DNA of 64,000 nt from Trametopsis cervina (Eukaryota > Basidiomycota > Agaricomycetes > Polyporales > Irpicaceae). A model generated the notes under the pieces. It saw only the letters and a list, made by a program, of their open reading frames with translations, was not told the DNA's origin and made no database searches. Location of the stretch: contig MU278353.1 in the NCBI GenBank assembly GCA_022385755.1, positions 1,015,000-1,078,999 of the forward strand. Reading direction: 5' to 3'. A program made the translations under genes and the position numbers. How positions within the stretch are numbered: position 1 is the first letter of the stretch; the number at the start of each line of letters is the position of its first letter. Shown here piece by piece: positions 45,615 to 57,268 of this stretch.

Positions 45615-46381
45615 CCCGCATAGTCTGGCGACGTTTGCTTCGCCGGTCATGAAACTGCACGTATCTTGACCAATCCTTATTGCTGCATAACTGCTCATGC
45701 TCACTTGTTTTATCCTTTGCGAAACAGTTGATAGAGCACACAAAAGACAAGCGCTGCAAGATATGAGATGTAGACAATACCTCACAGCACCACGTCCTTT
45801 CGAGGACATCTCAACAAAGCATGGACTGCGATTTCCCGGCGTCGTAACCCGGGCGCCTATGCCTCCCGTTTTGTTTGGAGTCGCGATCGTCTAAGTAATG
45901 GTCGTGTTTCCTCTGGCCTTTTGTCCTGACGATCACGGAAGCGGCACAAGAAGCGAAGACAATTAGCTCTCTGGCAAGGCGTTCGGTCCCGTTGCAAACG
46001 GAGAGACGAGAACCGTTCTGAGATGAACGGCGAGTTATTGTATACCCTGTAATCATATGCGGTGTGCAACCAGTCTACCTCGAGCGCGTCTGCTACTGCT
46101 ATTGTGAAGACCGATGTGCCATTGAGGACGCGTGCTCTTCCGTTGGTCTTCCAAGTCTCGATGAGGTAAAGTGAGAACAATGAGCCACATATAGCTCGTT
46201 TGGCTTTACGAGAGACAGTCTGAGGAGATTAACGAGCCTGCGCAGTCTCGCTAGTCACTCTTAGGTAACTTGAGGCCCAGCTTACTTCCCGATGACGGAG
46301 AGAAGAAGGTATAAGTACTGAATGTGCGGAAGTGAAGTCAGATTGAACTCCTGTTCTCGCGCAGCTCAGAGCGAACCCACC
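45615..46381. other. Intergenic; one uncertain minus-strand ORF
   Basis: A minus-strand ORF at 45857-46180 (contains FSLYLIETWKTNGRAR and TIAVADALEVDWLHTAYDYR) looks mildly gene-like, but no partner exons or family were found. Confidence 0.3.
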
Positions 46382-47200
46382 ATGGATACTATTACTTGCA
46401 TGGAGATTACCAAGTTCGTCCTTGACGAATCTCACACCGGGGTCTTGCCGGAACCCCTTGTGCGCAGTGCAGCACGCAGTGGTCTGAGGTGAGCAAGGCC
46501 ATCGCTGTACCCCGATGTCGGCATTGAGCAACTGTCTTCAGATTGAGGTACGGGCTCGAAGCCCAGGAGTCCAAGCATCTATACGTCATCCGCGGTCAGT
46601 ATCTCCATATTTACTACGTGATTAGACAAAGCCTCTTACCGAGCACAAACTACCTGCAGCTTGGGACACTTCCTACGCGCTCCACGACCTCACTTGCAGC
46701 TTTTCCGAAGAAGCCAACCTTCACATCGACAGCATAGTCCCCGGAGTGTTGGATTATCGGATGCACGTCCACCTACAATGCGAACCATATACCGCCCTTG
46801 CTTCTCCACTAACAGAGATTGTCGTATGGAACTTGCGTGAAGGGGCGCAAAAAGCGGTGGTTGAAGCACTGCTGACGAAGCTTATGGGGATCGTAAACAC
46901 AATACCATTCGGAGATGGCATGTACAAAGCTGGGTGGGGTCACGTAACGAATGATGAGTCAAAGTATGTTGTAATGATAGGGTGGACGACCCTGGAGGTA
47001 CGTCAGCGTCATGTCGGACTCGATCGTGCTCTGAGGGAATTTGCACTGACATATCTACGCAGGCGTTCTTCGCTGCGGTGCAGAACTCGCCAGCCGGGCG
47101 TGCGGTCCTTGATGAACTCGATGAGTTCACAGTGCGACACATTCGGCACGTTCCCCTAAATCAACCTCGCAGAGGGCGCATATACGAAGCACGCTTGTAG
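46382..47200 (+). CDS. ABM/Dabb-fold hypothetical protein
   Basis: 211 aa; join(46382..46488,46542..46594,46660..46997,47063..47200). Two halves resemble dimeric alpha/beta-barrel (antibiotic biosynthesis monooxygenase-like) domains. The first holds MEITKFVLDESHT and SKHLYVIRAWDTSYALHDLT. The second holds TEIVVWNLREGAQKAVVEAL, GMYKAGWGHVTNDESKYVVM and IGWTTLEAFFAAVQNSPAGR. Such fungal tandem proteins are common and mostly of unknown function. No active-site signature can be read, and no signal peptide is present. Confidence 0.72.
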
Positions 47201-48088
47201 ATGTTATATGGAGTGGCTTGAGAGATACTGCTTCCGTTCGACCTTCTCCGTCTCGACCCTTTGTATCCTTATTTCGAGAATCGATTACCGCTCGAAGCGC
47301 CTTTGCTTAGTTTGCGTAGTAGCAATGTTGTAGTTTGTGTACGCCCTGTATGACCACGTTTTCCCGGTTGATTAGCAGTAGGATCAAGATTGACGGACGC
47401 ATCCTAGATGGAAAAGACTATTCGACGCTGCGTACAGGGTCGGATTCGGCTGCGGATGCGCAGACGTTGTGGTGTCGCACGATTTCTGTTCCGCTGGTGA
47501 AAGTGCCGTGTGTCGTTGCTGCGCTCGTGAAGTGCGCCTTTCCTCAAATTGCTCGATTGCAGTGTTCTAAACCCGCAGGTCCAGCTCTCGCCGTTCAGTT
47601 ACGACAAGCGCGTGAAGGATGATTGTCATCATAGGGTCCATATCCTATATGACTTCTGTCAACGGTTCGTTTAGAACGCATACGGAGTACTGACGTCTAC
47701 CGTTATCATATTGGTCATTTCCAGGTGACCGAAGGCAACTACAACTGTGTTGCATTCGCGCAGCCATGGATAAGAAACCCGGCCGCTGAGACACAACGAG
47801 ATGACCATGAGTAAGCGGCTGTCGTTGTCTGCTATACGATGGTTTCTTCCAGGGCATACTGTCTAGAGAGAAGAGATGAGATGCATTAGACGCTCAACTG
47901 TGTGCATCCATCGTATTTGCAACACGAGTCTTGCGCGAGCGGCACGCTGATGTCAGAGTCGAGATACGCAGTACCGCTGCAAAGTCGGAATTATTTCCCG
48001 AAGTGGGACAGACAAACTATGAAGAGGTCACTGTAGTTGATAGTGTCAATAACGATGAGCACGCTCTGTAGCAAAGAGCAAAAAGGAC
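47201..48088. other. Intergenic
   Basis: No supported gene. AAAAAGGA at about 48079-48086 is, on the minus strand, the T-run terminator of the tRNA. Confidence 0.4.
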
Positions 48089-48186
48089 TGATGAGAGTGG
48101 GATTCGAACCCACGCCCTTTCGGACCAGATTATGTAATCAACACGTGACCTTAGTCTGGCGCCTTAGACCGCTCGGCCATCTCACC
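48089..48186 (-). tRNA. tRNA-Leu(AAG) with an intron
   Basis: The reverse strand folds as a class II tRNA. The acceptor stem is GGTGAGA/TCTCATC with one G-U pair. The D-arm is GGCCGAGCGGTCTAAGGC, the anticodon stem CCAGA/TCTGG, the long variable arm contains GTCCGAAAGGGC, and the T-arm is GTGGGTTCGAATCCCAC. The anticodon loop reads CTAAGG...A with anticodon AAG, decoding CUU/CUC leucine codons. About 18 nt (TCACGTG...) are inserted one base 3' of the anticodon, the canonical tRNA-intron position. A T-run follows directly. Box A and box B are intact, so it should be functional. Confidence 0.93.
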
Positions 48187-48417
48187 ATGTTAGTACAGTA
48201 CATCTGTGTTATTGAGTCAGGGCATGAGCTGCTGAAATGACCCACACATCTCGTGGGCCATCGTTAGCAGGCTAGGTCTCTTTGCAAGCGGTCTCCGCTC
48301 CTTGCAATGGACCTGTGAAGTCTACCCTTATGTGGATTCTATCATAATAGGCATACAACACTCATGTAATTTATGACTGTGGGATAAATACAATGATGCA
48401 TAGTGCGATGCTCTAAT
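48187..48417. other. Short intergenic
   Basis: Nothing recognised between the tRNA and the zinc-finger pseudogene. Confidence 0.4.
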
Positions 48418-51141
48418 CTACTGCAACAGCTTTCTGACAAACCTTGTCAAAGCCATAGACTCCGCATAGGAGATCTCAAACTCTTTGCAAAATTCGCTGG
48501 TCTTCGCTCCTTGAACTGGATCAAGAAGGTCTTCGATAGTAATCTTTTCATGTTGAAAACGCTGCAATAGTTCTGGACGATCATACTGGGGATATTCTTT
48601 GAAGAATCCAGGAAGGCAATGAGCAAGCTGTGATTGTAATGAGATGGATTCACTGAGCGGCTGCATGAGGGCAGTAGAGGCAGAAGAAGCAGCAGCGAAG
48701 GTATAGGCAAGGGCAGACACAGGCATGGTGGCAACAGACGTAGACGAGGAGACAGTAGGAGCGGAGGAGATGGTGGTATTAGTGGAAGCTGTAACCGAGG
48801 ATGTAAAAGGGGAGATGTCTTGAAGAGCGGAGGAAGTAGCGAAAGATGCAGAATTGAAGGAGGCCAGCTGCGGTTCATTATTTGCAGAAAGCAGAGAATC
48901 TTCATGTTGGGAAAGCGAAGCTACAGCTGAGGACATGCCAACGGAGGCAGTTTGAGCAACTGCAGCAGTAGGTAGGGGTAAAGAAGGTTTCTGAGCGATG
49001 AGCAGTGCAACAAGTGGGATTGAAAGACTGGATTGAGTCGGAGGGGTATTTGCGTCTATTTCGAGCTCGGAGGGGTGTTTGTTTGCAACGTGAGCTGTGT
49101 GTTCTTAGTGTCAGTGAGTAGTGCGTGTTATGATCAAAGGTCATACCTTTTGCGTTAGCTTTGGCAAGGCGTGAGGCAACTTGTTTGCGTCTGGCGGGTT
49201 TTTGTGCATCAATGACACATACGCTTTGGTCTGCAGACTGCATGTCAAGTTCGTGTCTAGCCAAAGCCTTCGTCTGGTACATGAATCTCTCTGGCAAGAT
49301 TAGAACTTCTTCATCTGGGTGATCGTGGTCAGTATTACAGATGAGAAGCTGATAATGATGGTGATTATAAAGATGCTCCAGCATCCCTTTGATAGGAAAG
49401 CTGCTTTTACCAAAAAAAAATGGCTAGTAAGTTTTGTCAGGACAGCTCCAGTCGTTGTGCATACCTAAGTGGCTTTCCGTGATTGTCTGCAAGATATCTT
49501 GGCCAGTAGCATTCAGCAGTTCGTTTATACTCAAAGGAGCTGAGTGGACTAGCATGAATCGTCCAGTGAGAACCTAAGTGTTCATGAAGTGCTTTTGCTC
49601 TGATTTTGCATCTAAACGGAAACAGAAATCTAAGCACATAGCGTGTATGAGATAGAAAGACCACATACCTCAACCGCTGTGATCTCTGTTCAGAAAGCCA
49701 TGACAGACCCTCATGTAACAAACATATTGGACAAAAAAACACTGTCCGAGGAATTTGACTTGGCGATATGAGTATCTGGCAGCTCAGATTGTACCAACAG
49801 CTGCGGAAGCGAATGAGAATAGGCTTATAAAAATGCGAGGTGCAAAATGAAATGAAAAAATTACTCTACAGAGAGATCTCGAGGTTTGACCGTTTGTCTT
49901 CCTTTTTGTTTCTCTTTAGATTCCAAAGGCTGTTTGTTCTTGCCTAGCTTGCCATCATCATTGCAGCTATGTTCTCCATTAGAGATATCGCTCTCATCGC
50001 TGTCGTTGGCTGATGGCTTTGAAGAACAGTCGATACCGAGCTTGACTTTCAAAAGGGATAAACAACGAGAGAAATGATCGCCAACTTGCTCAACACCCTC
50101 AACAGTGTTGATTGCGTTTGTAGTGCTGATAGGTAGCCAGAGTCCACACATAGGGCATAGAGTTTCCTCAGGACGATGTTTTCGTGCACAAGATCAGGAA
50201 TGTTGGCCGAGATGATCCTTCCAGTCTTTAGTCCATGCTTGCTCAGACAGAGTCTCGTCTTCGTAACACTAAGAGCATATGCCTTCCGCTTTTAGCATGT
50301 TGATCTTTAGCAGAGCTAACAGCCATTCTAATGCGGCATATGCAGGGTTATCTTTATTAGAGGCGATAGCAGCCTCCATACCAGTGGGATCAAGAGACAA
50401 AGTTTTCAGAGTATGAGCGGCGATGTTCGTCAATTCAGAAGGCAAAGACGAGGCCGAAGAAGAGGACAGCGAAGTTGATGCAGAAGTCAAGGTAGAGACG
50501 GAGGCAGAAGTTGAAGTCAGAGCCAAGATAGCAGAAGAAGTCAAAGTTGAAGTCGAAGCTGAGACAGAAGTCGATAGCACGGAAGAGGGCATAGTCTTGC
50601 TAAGTAGCTTTTTTTGAAGAGTCTAAATTCACCATTAAGCATTTATACTTATGATTTTACAATATGCTAACTTCTGAGCACAGCACAGCAAGACGTTCAG
50701 TGATTTTCTTGCAAATTCCCAAGGCAGCTTGTATGCCTTCATCGTCAATCTAGATGTCGGATGGAACGTAAGCCATAAGCGATGAGCTAGAGATAAGTAT
50801 AATCTTACCCCTTCATCGTGAAGCTGTAGGGATGTTTTTCCATTATGAGCGGCTTTGACAGATTGATCTGCCTTTTGCCATTCCGCTAGAAGATTCAACA
50901 TGACAGCGTCTGTCGTTAGAGCTTCAGGAGAGAGCTGTCGAAGGTGGACATCTTGTTCGTGAGCGTCATAGGCTCCAGAGCTGTGGAAGTTGCCCAAGTC
51001 TGTTTGAGCTTCACCACCGTATCTGAGTGATACCAGATCAACGGGACGATCTGGAGCATGATAGGTAGAATGTGCGAGCTTTCGAGAACCATAAGAATGG
51101 TCTATGTCATGGAGACTGGTCACGTGACGCTTAGGGATCAC
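48418..51141 (-). pseudogene. Zinc-finger protein of mobile-element type, nonsense-damaged and 5'-truncated
   Basis: Read on the minus strand, a long protein can be traced through several introns. The first part has YHAPDRPVDLVSLRYGGEAQ, which recalls the C-terminal part of fungal DUF3435/FluG-type recombinase-like proteins. A Ser/Thr/Ala-rich tract (50269-50592) follows. Then come C2H2-like fingers: CYEDETLSEQAW...HLGQH with CPMCGLW...HFSRC, and CPICLLHEGL...HEHLGSHW. The C-terminus has a SAM-like segment (LLQRFQHEKITIEDLLDPVQ, FEISYAESMALTRFV). TAG at 50269-50271 and a TGA near 50193 interrupt the first finger in the same frame. The 5' end runs into the tandem repeats with no start codon. 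Family placement is inference. Confidence 0.55.
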
Positions 51142-51643
51142 CCTAATCTCAAGACACCGAAAGGTGTAGACTTCTTATTCAGAAGTGAACAGCTAGTAAA
51201 CTATACACAAAGCTAGCCCAGTAAAGACCAGATGATATTAGTAAGGAGAATACAATACAAAATGTAACTAAAGGCTTACCTAGCCCAGTAAAGACCAGAA
51301 GGTCGAGATGAGGGCTAGGAGCGAAGGAGGCTGGGTATTTATATTACTGAAGGCTGCGCACAGACCACTTTAGGGTAGGACAATAAAGACAATAGAGCGT
51401 GGCAGCAAGACAATAGGACAATAGTGCAGCACGACAATAGAAGAAAGAACAATAAGGAACGGAGACAATAGACTGAGGGGAACAATAGGAATGGTGCCAC
51501 TCCGGGCGTAATTACTAATGCCGAGCCTGAGTCATAGACCGATGGACCGGAAGTCCGATGGGTCGGAGATAGGAAGAGTCCGAGGTTCTGGAGGGATCCG
51601 GAGACCGTGCGGAATTGCAGGGCCGGTGATGTCATTATCAGTC
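51117..51643. repeat. Long tandem direct repeat, copy A (LTR-like)
   Basis: Starts at TCACGTGACGCTTAGGG and ends at GATGTCATTATCAGT. It matches copy B for about 527 bp, near-identical in the last ~170 bp. Inside are two copies of TAGCCCAGTAAAGACCAGA about 70 bp apart, a run of ACAATAG motifs, and on the minus strand a TATAAATA box followed by a GTAAGC donor and an ACTAAT branch site. It therefore looks like a promoter with a spliced leader, pointed at the pseudogene. Confidence 0.75.
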
Positions 51644-51655
51644 TTGTCACGGAGA

Positions 51656-52183
51656 CCAAGTCACGTGACGCTCAGGGAGCTACTCTAATCTCAAGACACC
51701 GAAAGGTGTTAGACTCTTATTCAGAGTAAAACAGCTAACAAGCTGTGCGCACGCTAGCCCAGTGAAGACCAAATCATATTAGTGAACTAGATACAATACA
51801 AACAAGTAAGTAAAAGGCTTACCTAGCCCAGTGAAGACCAAAAGGTTGAGATGAGGGCTAGGAGCGATGAAGGTCGGGTATTTATACTACTGGGTCTGCG
51901 CACGGACCACTTTAGGGCGGGACGGACAGAACAATAGAACAATAGTGCGACATGACAATAGAAGGAGAACAAAGGGAGAGAACAATAGAGATGGAGACAA
52001 TAGAACAATAGACAAAGGGGGACAATAGGAATGGTGCCACTCCGGGCGTAATTACTAATGCCGAGCCTGAGTCATAGACCGATGGACCGGAAGTCCGAAG
52101 GGTCGGAGAATAGAAGAGTCCGAGGTTCCGGAAGGATCCGGAAGCTGTGCGGAGTTGCAGGGCCGGTGATGTCGCTATCAGTC
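51656..52183. repeat. Long tandem direct repeat, copy B (LTR-like)
   Basis: Second copy in the same orientation, separated from copy A by about 12 bp. It shares the ACAATAG run, the TATA-like box (minus strand, near 51880), the paired TAGCCCAGTGAAGACCAAA motif and the GTGCCACTCCGGGCGTAATT block. Differences are scattered substitutions and small indels, so the duplication is not brand new. A solo-LTR pair or a promoter duplication would both fit. Confidence 0.75.
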
Positions 52184-52438
52184 CGGGCCGAGTGAGGAGC
52201 GCGAGTGCGCGTGCATGTGCATGTCATGTGATCGTGCAGGTCATGAGACCGTGTCGACAAGTCACGTGATCGCAAAGACGTGTAGGATGCGCCAAAATAA
52301 AAGAAAAGAAATCGAATAAATTGGGCGCTACACGTATAACCATGACATGGGTGGTGGTAGGTGGTGACAAGTTGGCCGTGGTACCGGAAGAGGCAAGTCG
52401 GATGAGCTGGCAGCGAGAGACAGCAAGTCGGGTGAGCT

Positions 52439-52491
52439 GGTGAGTATGGGCCAGGGACGTCTGGCGCCTTAGACTGCTCGGCCATCTCACC
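52439..52491 (-). pseudogene. tRNA-Leu-derived relic with T-armless fold
   Basis: The first ~33 nt on the minus strand (GGTGAGATGGCCGAGCAGTC and on to GCGCCAGAC) copy the 5' half of the tRNA-Leu at 48 kb with one change. After that the sequence differs, yet it can close into GCCAG-ACGTCC-CTGGC and then ACTCACC, which pairs six bases with the 5' GGTGAG. The T-arm and variable arm are absent. Probably a broken tRNA copy; the fold may be accidental. The site lies 18 bp from the MITE. Confidence 0.6.
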
Positions 52492-52509
52492 GTGCAGTAC
52501 TTGCATATA

Positions 52510-53003
52510 CAGTCATTTACCCCCGAGTGAGTCGCCACCCCCGTCTGGGTCGGTTGCCAAATAGGGCAAGCGCCCACCAAATTAGGAAACATAGCGCTCG
52601 TGAGCTCAGACCGTCGCGCACACTGGCAGTACTATGGAACTCGAGGGTAATGAGGGTATTGACGATAGTATACCATGAAATAGGCTGTAACAGGTCTTCA
52701 AATATGACATTCTATTTTTTACAGCATTTAGAAGCCACATGTAAGAAGTGCAATAGCTGAGATTGAAGGGTTTCGATGCCATTTCTGAACACGGACTCAC
52801 ACAGTAGCTCATAGATCTATTTCTATGTCTTATATACACTCGTCGAGTCATATATTGTGCATGTAAGAAGTTCATTGTGCACTGTTTCTTGTAACTGCAC
52901 GACATGGCAGAAGATTACATAAGCTACCTCATTTGGTAGGCGCTTACCCTATTTGGCAACCGACCCAGACGGGGGTGGTGACCCACTCGGGGGTAAATGA
53001 CTG
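52510..53003. mobile_element. MITE, mariner-like termini, 494 bp
   Basis: Terminal inverted repeats of 73 bp (52510-52582 and 52931-53003) differ at only four sites and begin CAGTCATTTACCCCCGAG. TA dinucleotides flank both ends (52508-52509 and 53004-53005), as left by Tc1/mariner insertion. The interior (~350 bp) has no coding potential. This is a non-autonomous element that would need a transposase in trans; none was seen in the window. Confidence 0.88.
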
Positions 53004-53352
53004 TATGATGTTTCACCTCGGTCATTTAATGCCAACCTCACTTCCAGTGAACCCCATTTATGCGTTTCGGCATGCTCATAATGCTCTGACAAGGCTCATG
53101 GGCTATATGTGATCTCTTTGTGCTCGATTCAGTACTCGTGCTTCGCTTTGGGAGCAAACTGCATGCTTCGATTCACAACCGCATCGAGAACATGATCGTC
53201 GGAAACACGTGCTATCAACTAATCGTAGCCGCCGTCGCACCGGTCCTGCTTCGAGCTTCAACTGCATTTTGGGCAGACGACCCCCGCCTCTCGACTCACA
53301 TCTCACAGTCTCAGCGGTGTCCAATATCGACGAATGACGGGACTAGCACTTA

Positions 53353-56226
53353 ATGTCTTCCGTCGTCATCGAACAAGCAAGCGAAATCCACAACGACTCT
53401 AACCGTGACGAGGATCAGTGGGGAGATCACCCTTCCAGTCATACGCCGCCGGCTTCCCTATCTCGCGCATCGTCCGAGGAACATCTTGTGGAACATGTAC
53501 ATCTTTGTCCCAATGCCCATCAGCAGTTAATGAATGACCGTTAGTAGCTCGGGATATTGGCCTCACAACACCACACAAGCGAATATAACCGTCTGAAATT
53601 CGGTTCTAAAGGTACGCGCTTCGTTTTTACCTCGCTCCTTCTCTTCCAAACACACTTCTTGCGACAGGCGCCCCTGTCAAATACATACCCTTGTCCGTGC
53701 AGGCACCCCAGTACTACCAACAACTCCTGGATCAGCAGCTGCGATACTCTGACGGTCAGACGTGGTGGCCATGTCAGGACGCTGGCAAGCCCATACTTCC
53801 GATCACCCTTGAAGCAGCGCCGAACGTGCCCCAGCTGAACGTTTCGCATTCATACACTACCCTCGAAGAAGAGTTAATCCAAGCCATATCCTCGCCGTTG
53901 ACTCCTCAAGCCTCCGAACCACCTTCCTTTGGTTCAAACAGTACATTATCAGTTAAAACATCCAATAGTCACCCCATAAAGTATGTCTTTTGTTTCATTC
54001 AGGCTGGAAATGCAGATTCTGCCTCTTCTGTCACGATGAGTACTGACTCTCACTTCGCCCTCACTGGGTGTGTTGACCTTCGCATGGATTGATGCCTCAT
54101 TTTTCGCGCTTTGTAACAACGGAGTACAAGTTAGATCGCTTGCTGACCTGATAACGATAGCATATCTTTCCTTATACCCACCGACCTTATACCCGTCATC
54201 TCCTCCAACTTGTACACAGGTGCTCAACTACCATCGCCCACTCTTTTCAATGTCCCCGTTACTTTACAGCTCCCTCGACTTATCCTTCACTCCGCCGTGC
54301 ATAGCCCTAAGCCTCCTTTGCCTATATGGGCCACATCCCGCCCGACTGCCGCCAAATTATCACGAGTTCCCCCTCTCACACAACATCCAGCACAACACAT
54401 ACACGCGCATAAACCTGACATACGCCCCCCAGCTCTTCCACGCCAGCCAGGCCTCGTCAACTTTCTCTGGAACCAAAAGATCGTGCGGACGGGAAAGGCA
54501 GTGATAGCAACCACAAACGCAGGATTCAAAATACCACGTCTGCCTGTCGTTCCTCCTATACCAGGCGTCAATCATAATGCCAATGAAGCTGGAAAGGACG
54601 CTCATGCGCAGTTTGGAACAAAGAGGTCATCGGCCTCGCTGCTTACGGGTCTGAAACATAAGAAGGACCAGCAGCAACACAGACTTCCGACGATGGAGGA
54701 GCCATATGTAGCGTCAGCAGCGACAAAGTCGGTTTCTGCGACTCTCCGAACTGCGTATACAACAGCGCATGTGGACAAGATCTCGCAGTCTCCCACTCAG
54801 CTGTGCACTTCCACATATACACCTGTCGGCCTTAACGAAACTCCACGCAAGGACGTTAGAAGGCACAGTGAGAAGGACAAGTAAGTTGCACATTTGCCAA
54901 TGCGAGATCAGATTGCGATGAAATACTACGCCACTGTTATAATGTTACATGGGCGGTCTGACCATTTTGTTTCAGGGTATCGAAGTCCATCGTGCCTCCC
55001 CAAAAACCGAGTACAGACGGACTACGGCGTTCGCTCTCTGATCCTTTGCCATCATCGCTCGTCCATCATCCGCAGCCACGGAGGACGACATTGGGAAATT
55101 TATTCCTATCTTCTTGCCCGGGGAAAAAGGTGAGGCTGACTGGGCCCGTGAATGGGCGGAGTGGGGTGTGCCGTGATTTGAAGCAAGACATGCAGAGGAT
55201 CAAGGAGTTGGGCGTCGGATGCATTGTTTGGTGTGTGGCTCGTCTTCAGTCACTTGATGTCGGACTCATGTATGACTTATGTGGCCGATGCCACCGCCCG
55301 TGCGTATTATTCTGACTCGTAGTTGCCTCGATGATGAAGAGCTCGAGTATCTTGGTGCACCATGGGAAGAGTACGCGCACACGGCCGACACCCTCGGTCT
55401 TGACGTTCTACGGTATGTCCTCTCTTCTTCTGCTTGGGTCGTACTATGACTCGCATGGCACCACGTCGACCCTAAATCCAATCCGACTGTACCGCATTTT
55501 GACGTAAACAACCCCACTGACTCGTATCTACCCCTGCACAGCCTCCCAACGCCCGAAGGCCTTGCGCCGTACTCAGTGGACAAGCTCGACGAACACCTCA
55601 CACGACTCATCAATACGTATACTCTCTCAGGAACGCCCATTCTGGTACACTGTCGCGGCGGTGTCGGACGCGCGGGTCTCGTTGCGTGCTGTTGGGCGCT
55701 GAAGCTTGGATTGTGCGGGTGGATCGACACCGAGCCGGCTTCGCGGGGCGCTCCTGGGTACATGGCCGAGATGACAACAGCGGCCGCACCCATGCCCTTG
55801 GCTTCGCCTTCATCTTCGGACGAAGTTGGAGCGCTGCAGGAGAACTCTAAGTCGCCGCCGTCATCTGTGTCTGTAGACCGTGATGCCGACACCAACGAAT
55901 GCCGTAGAGACGAAGCCAGATCCGAAGAACAGAAGAAGATGGTATCCAGTGACGAGGGCGCGGAAGGCGGTGAAGACGTTCGTCAACGTACTGGTGTCCG
56001 TCGAGACACGCTTCAGCTTGTCGAACGTGCCATTACGCTCGTACGAAGAAGGCGAAGTCCGAAGGCTGTGGAGACGTTTGAACAGGTCAAATTCCTCGTG
56101 GATTACATCGAGTTCCTCCGTACCAAAGCGAGATCGGACAAGGCCGAGTCGCAGGGGCTCGGGCTGGAGATACAGGAGTTTTTAGTCGGTTCAGTGTTGG
56201 GAAATGACACACGGAAGGCGCACTAG
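53353..56226 (+). CDS. CDKN3-like dual-specificity phosphatase with long disordered N-terminus
   Basis: Multi-exon gene, from ATG 53353 (MSSVVIEQASEIHNDSNRDE) to TAG 56226. The first half is low complexity (for example QQYYQQLL-type and Pro-rich stretches). The catalytic half follows the CDKN3/KAP plan: TLGNLFLSSCPGKKVRLTGP, CRDLKQDMQRIKELGVGCIV, CCLDDEELEYLGAPWEEY, GLDVLRLPTPEGLAP, and the P-loop HCRGGVGRAG with catalytic Cys and Arg. The helical end contains AITLVRRRRSPKAVETFEQV and FLVDYIEFL. Human CDKN3 dephosphorylates Cdk2 at its T-loop; a cell-cycle role is likely but inferred. Introns between 55250 and 55545 are clear. Those at 53541-54230 are less certain. An acidic insert (about residues PLASPSSSDEVGALQE) splits the phosphatase tail. 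Confidence 0.82.
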
Positions 56227-57268
56227 TTCGCGGAATTCCTGAATGAATTAGTACTTCTTGCATATGCCGTAGAGGACGGAGGGAACTTATTTATTCGCAG
56301 ATTGCTATGTAAATGGACTAGATTGGTAACTTACTACATCATCTACATATAACGGGTCAGAGTTAGGGTATAATACAAATATCTTGTGTCATCATGAGCA
56401 GAAAGTCACTGTTGTCGTTATTTTATCTTCACAACTGCACGTTAGAGATGTGTGGGATGCATACCTTGTATAAGACTAGAGCAAGGCTGCCTGTCTCAGG
56501 GAGAGCACAGATCATCTAACCACATCCGCCCGCGTGGCACGGATCTGCTGTATGTATCTGACGGAATGTCCGCGCACAGGATTGGTGGAGAGATCCAACA
56601 TATCCCGACGATGATCGACCAGATGTCAATCTGCCTCTGCCTCCAGGAACCGCTATTGGTCTCATCTCGCGTCTCAAGTGTCGATATATAACCTACTCAC
56701 ACAGGAAAAATCAACACGAGGCAATTCAACGCAACGTTAGATATGGAGAGGACTGGTCAACACTGCATCACTGCATATTTGATTCATGAGACAAAGGCAT
56801 ATGATGGAGTCTGTGATTCCACGCTACAACAATGGGGGATACCGAACAAGGGATCTACTCTACACCAGGAGCTGCTATACGAAACGAGACAAGCGAAGTA
56901 CATAAATACAGCACGAGAGTGATATCGGAGGGGATATGAGGACAGCAAAGTCAGAAGTGAATGATACGTATATGAGAACTACGAGTCCATACGATACGAG
57001 ATAAGTCATTAGTTGAGAGCGGAAAGAGATATTAGGGAATGGAAGCTCTATGAATACAACAGCGCGGGAAAGGGGCCGAGAATTGAAACTGGAACGACGA
57101 GGACGAGGAGTTGCATGGCGGGTATTACGCAGAATGTATGTTGTCCGTATTGCGAGAGAGGAGAAATGTTGGTTGATGGGTATGACTTTGAGAGTGTTGT
57201 GTGAATAGAAAAGATCCGATGCCGAGAAAGAACTCACCACGCCGTTGTCGGCCGTAGATAATCGATGA
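56227..57268. other. Convergent intergenic, 1 kb
   Basis: No supported gene. A minus-strand ORF at 56875-57378 overlaps the dsRBD gene in another frame and is judged a shadow. Confidence 0.4.
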
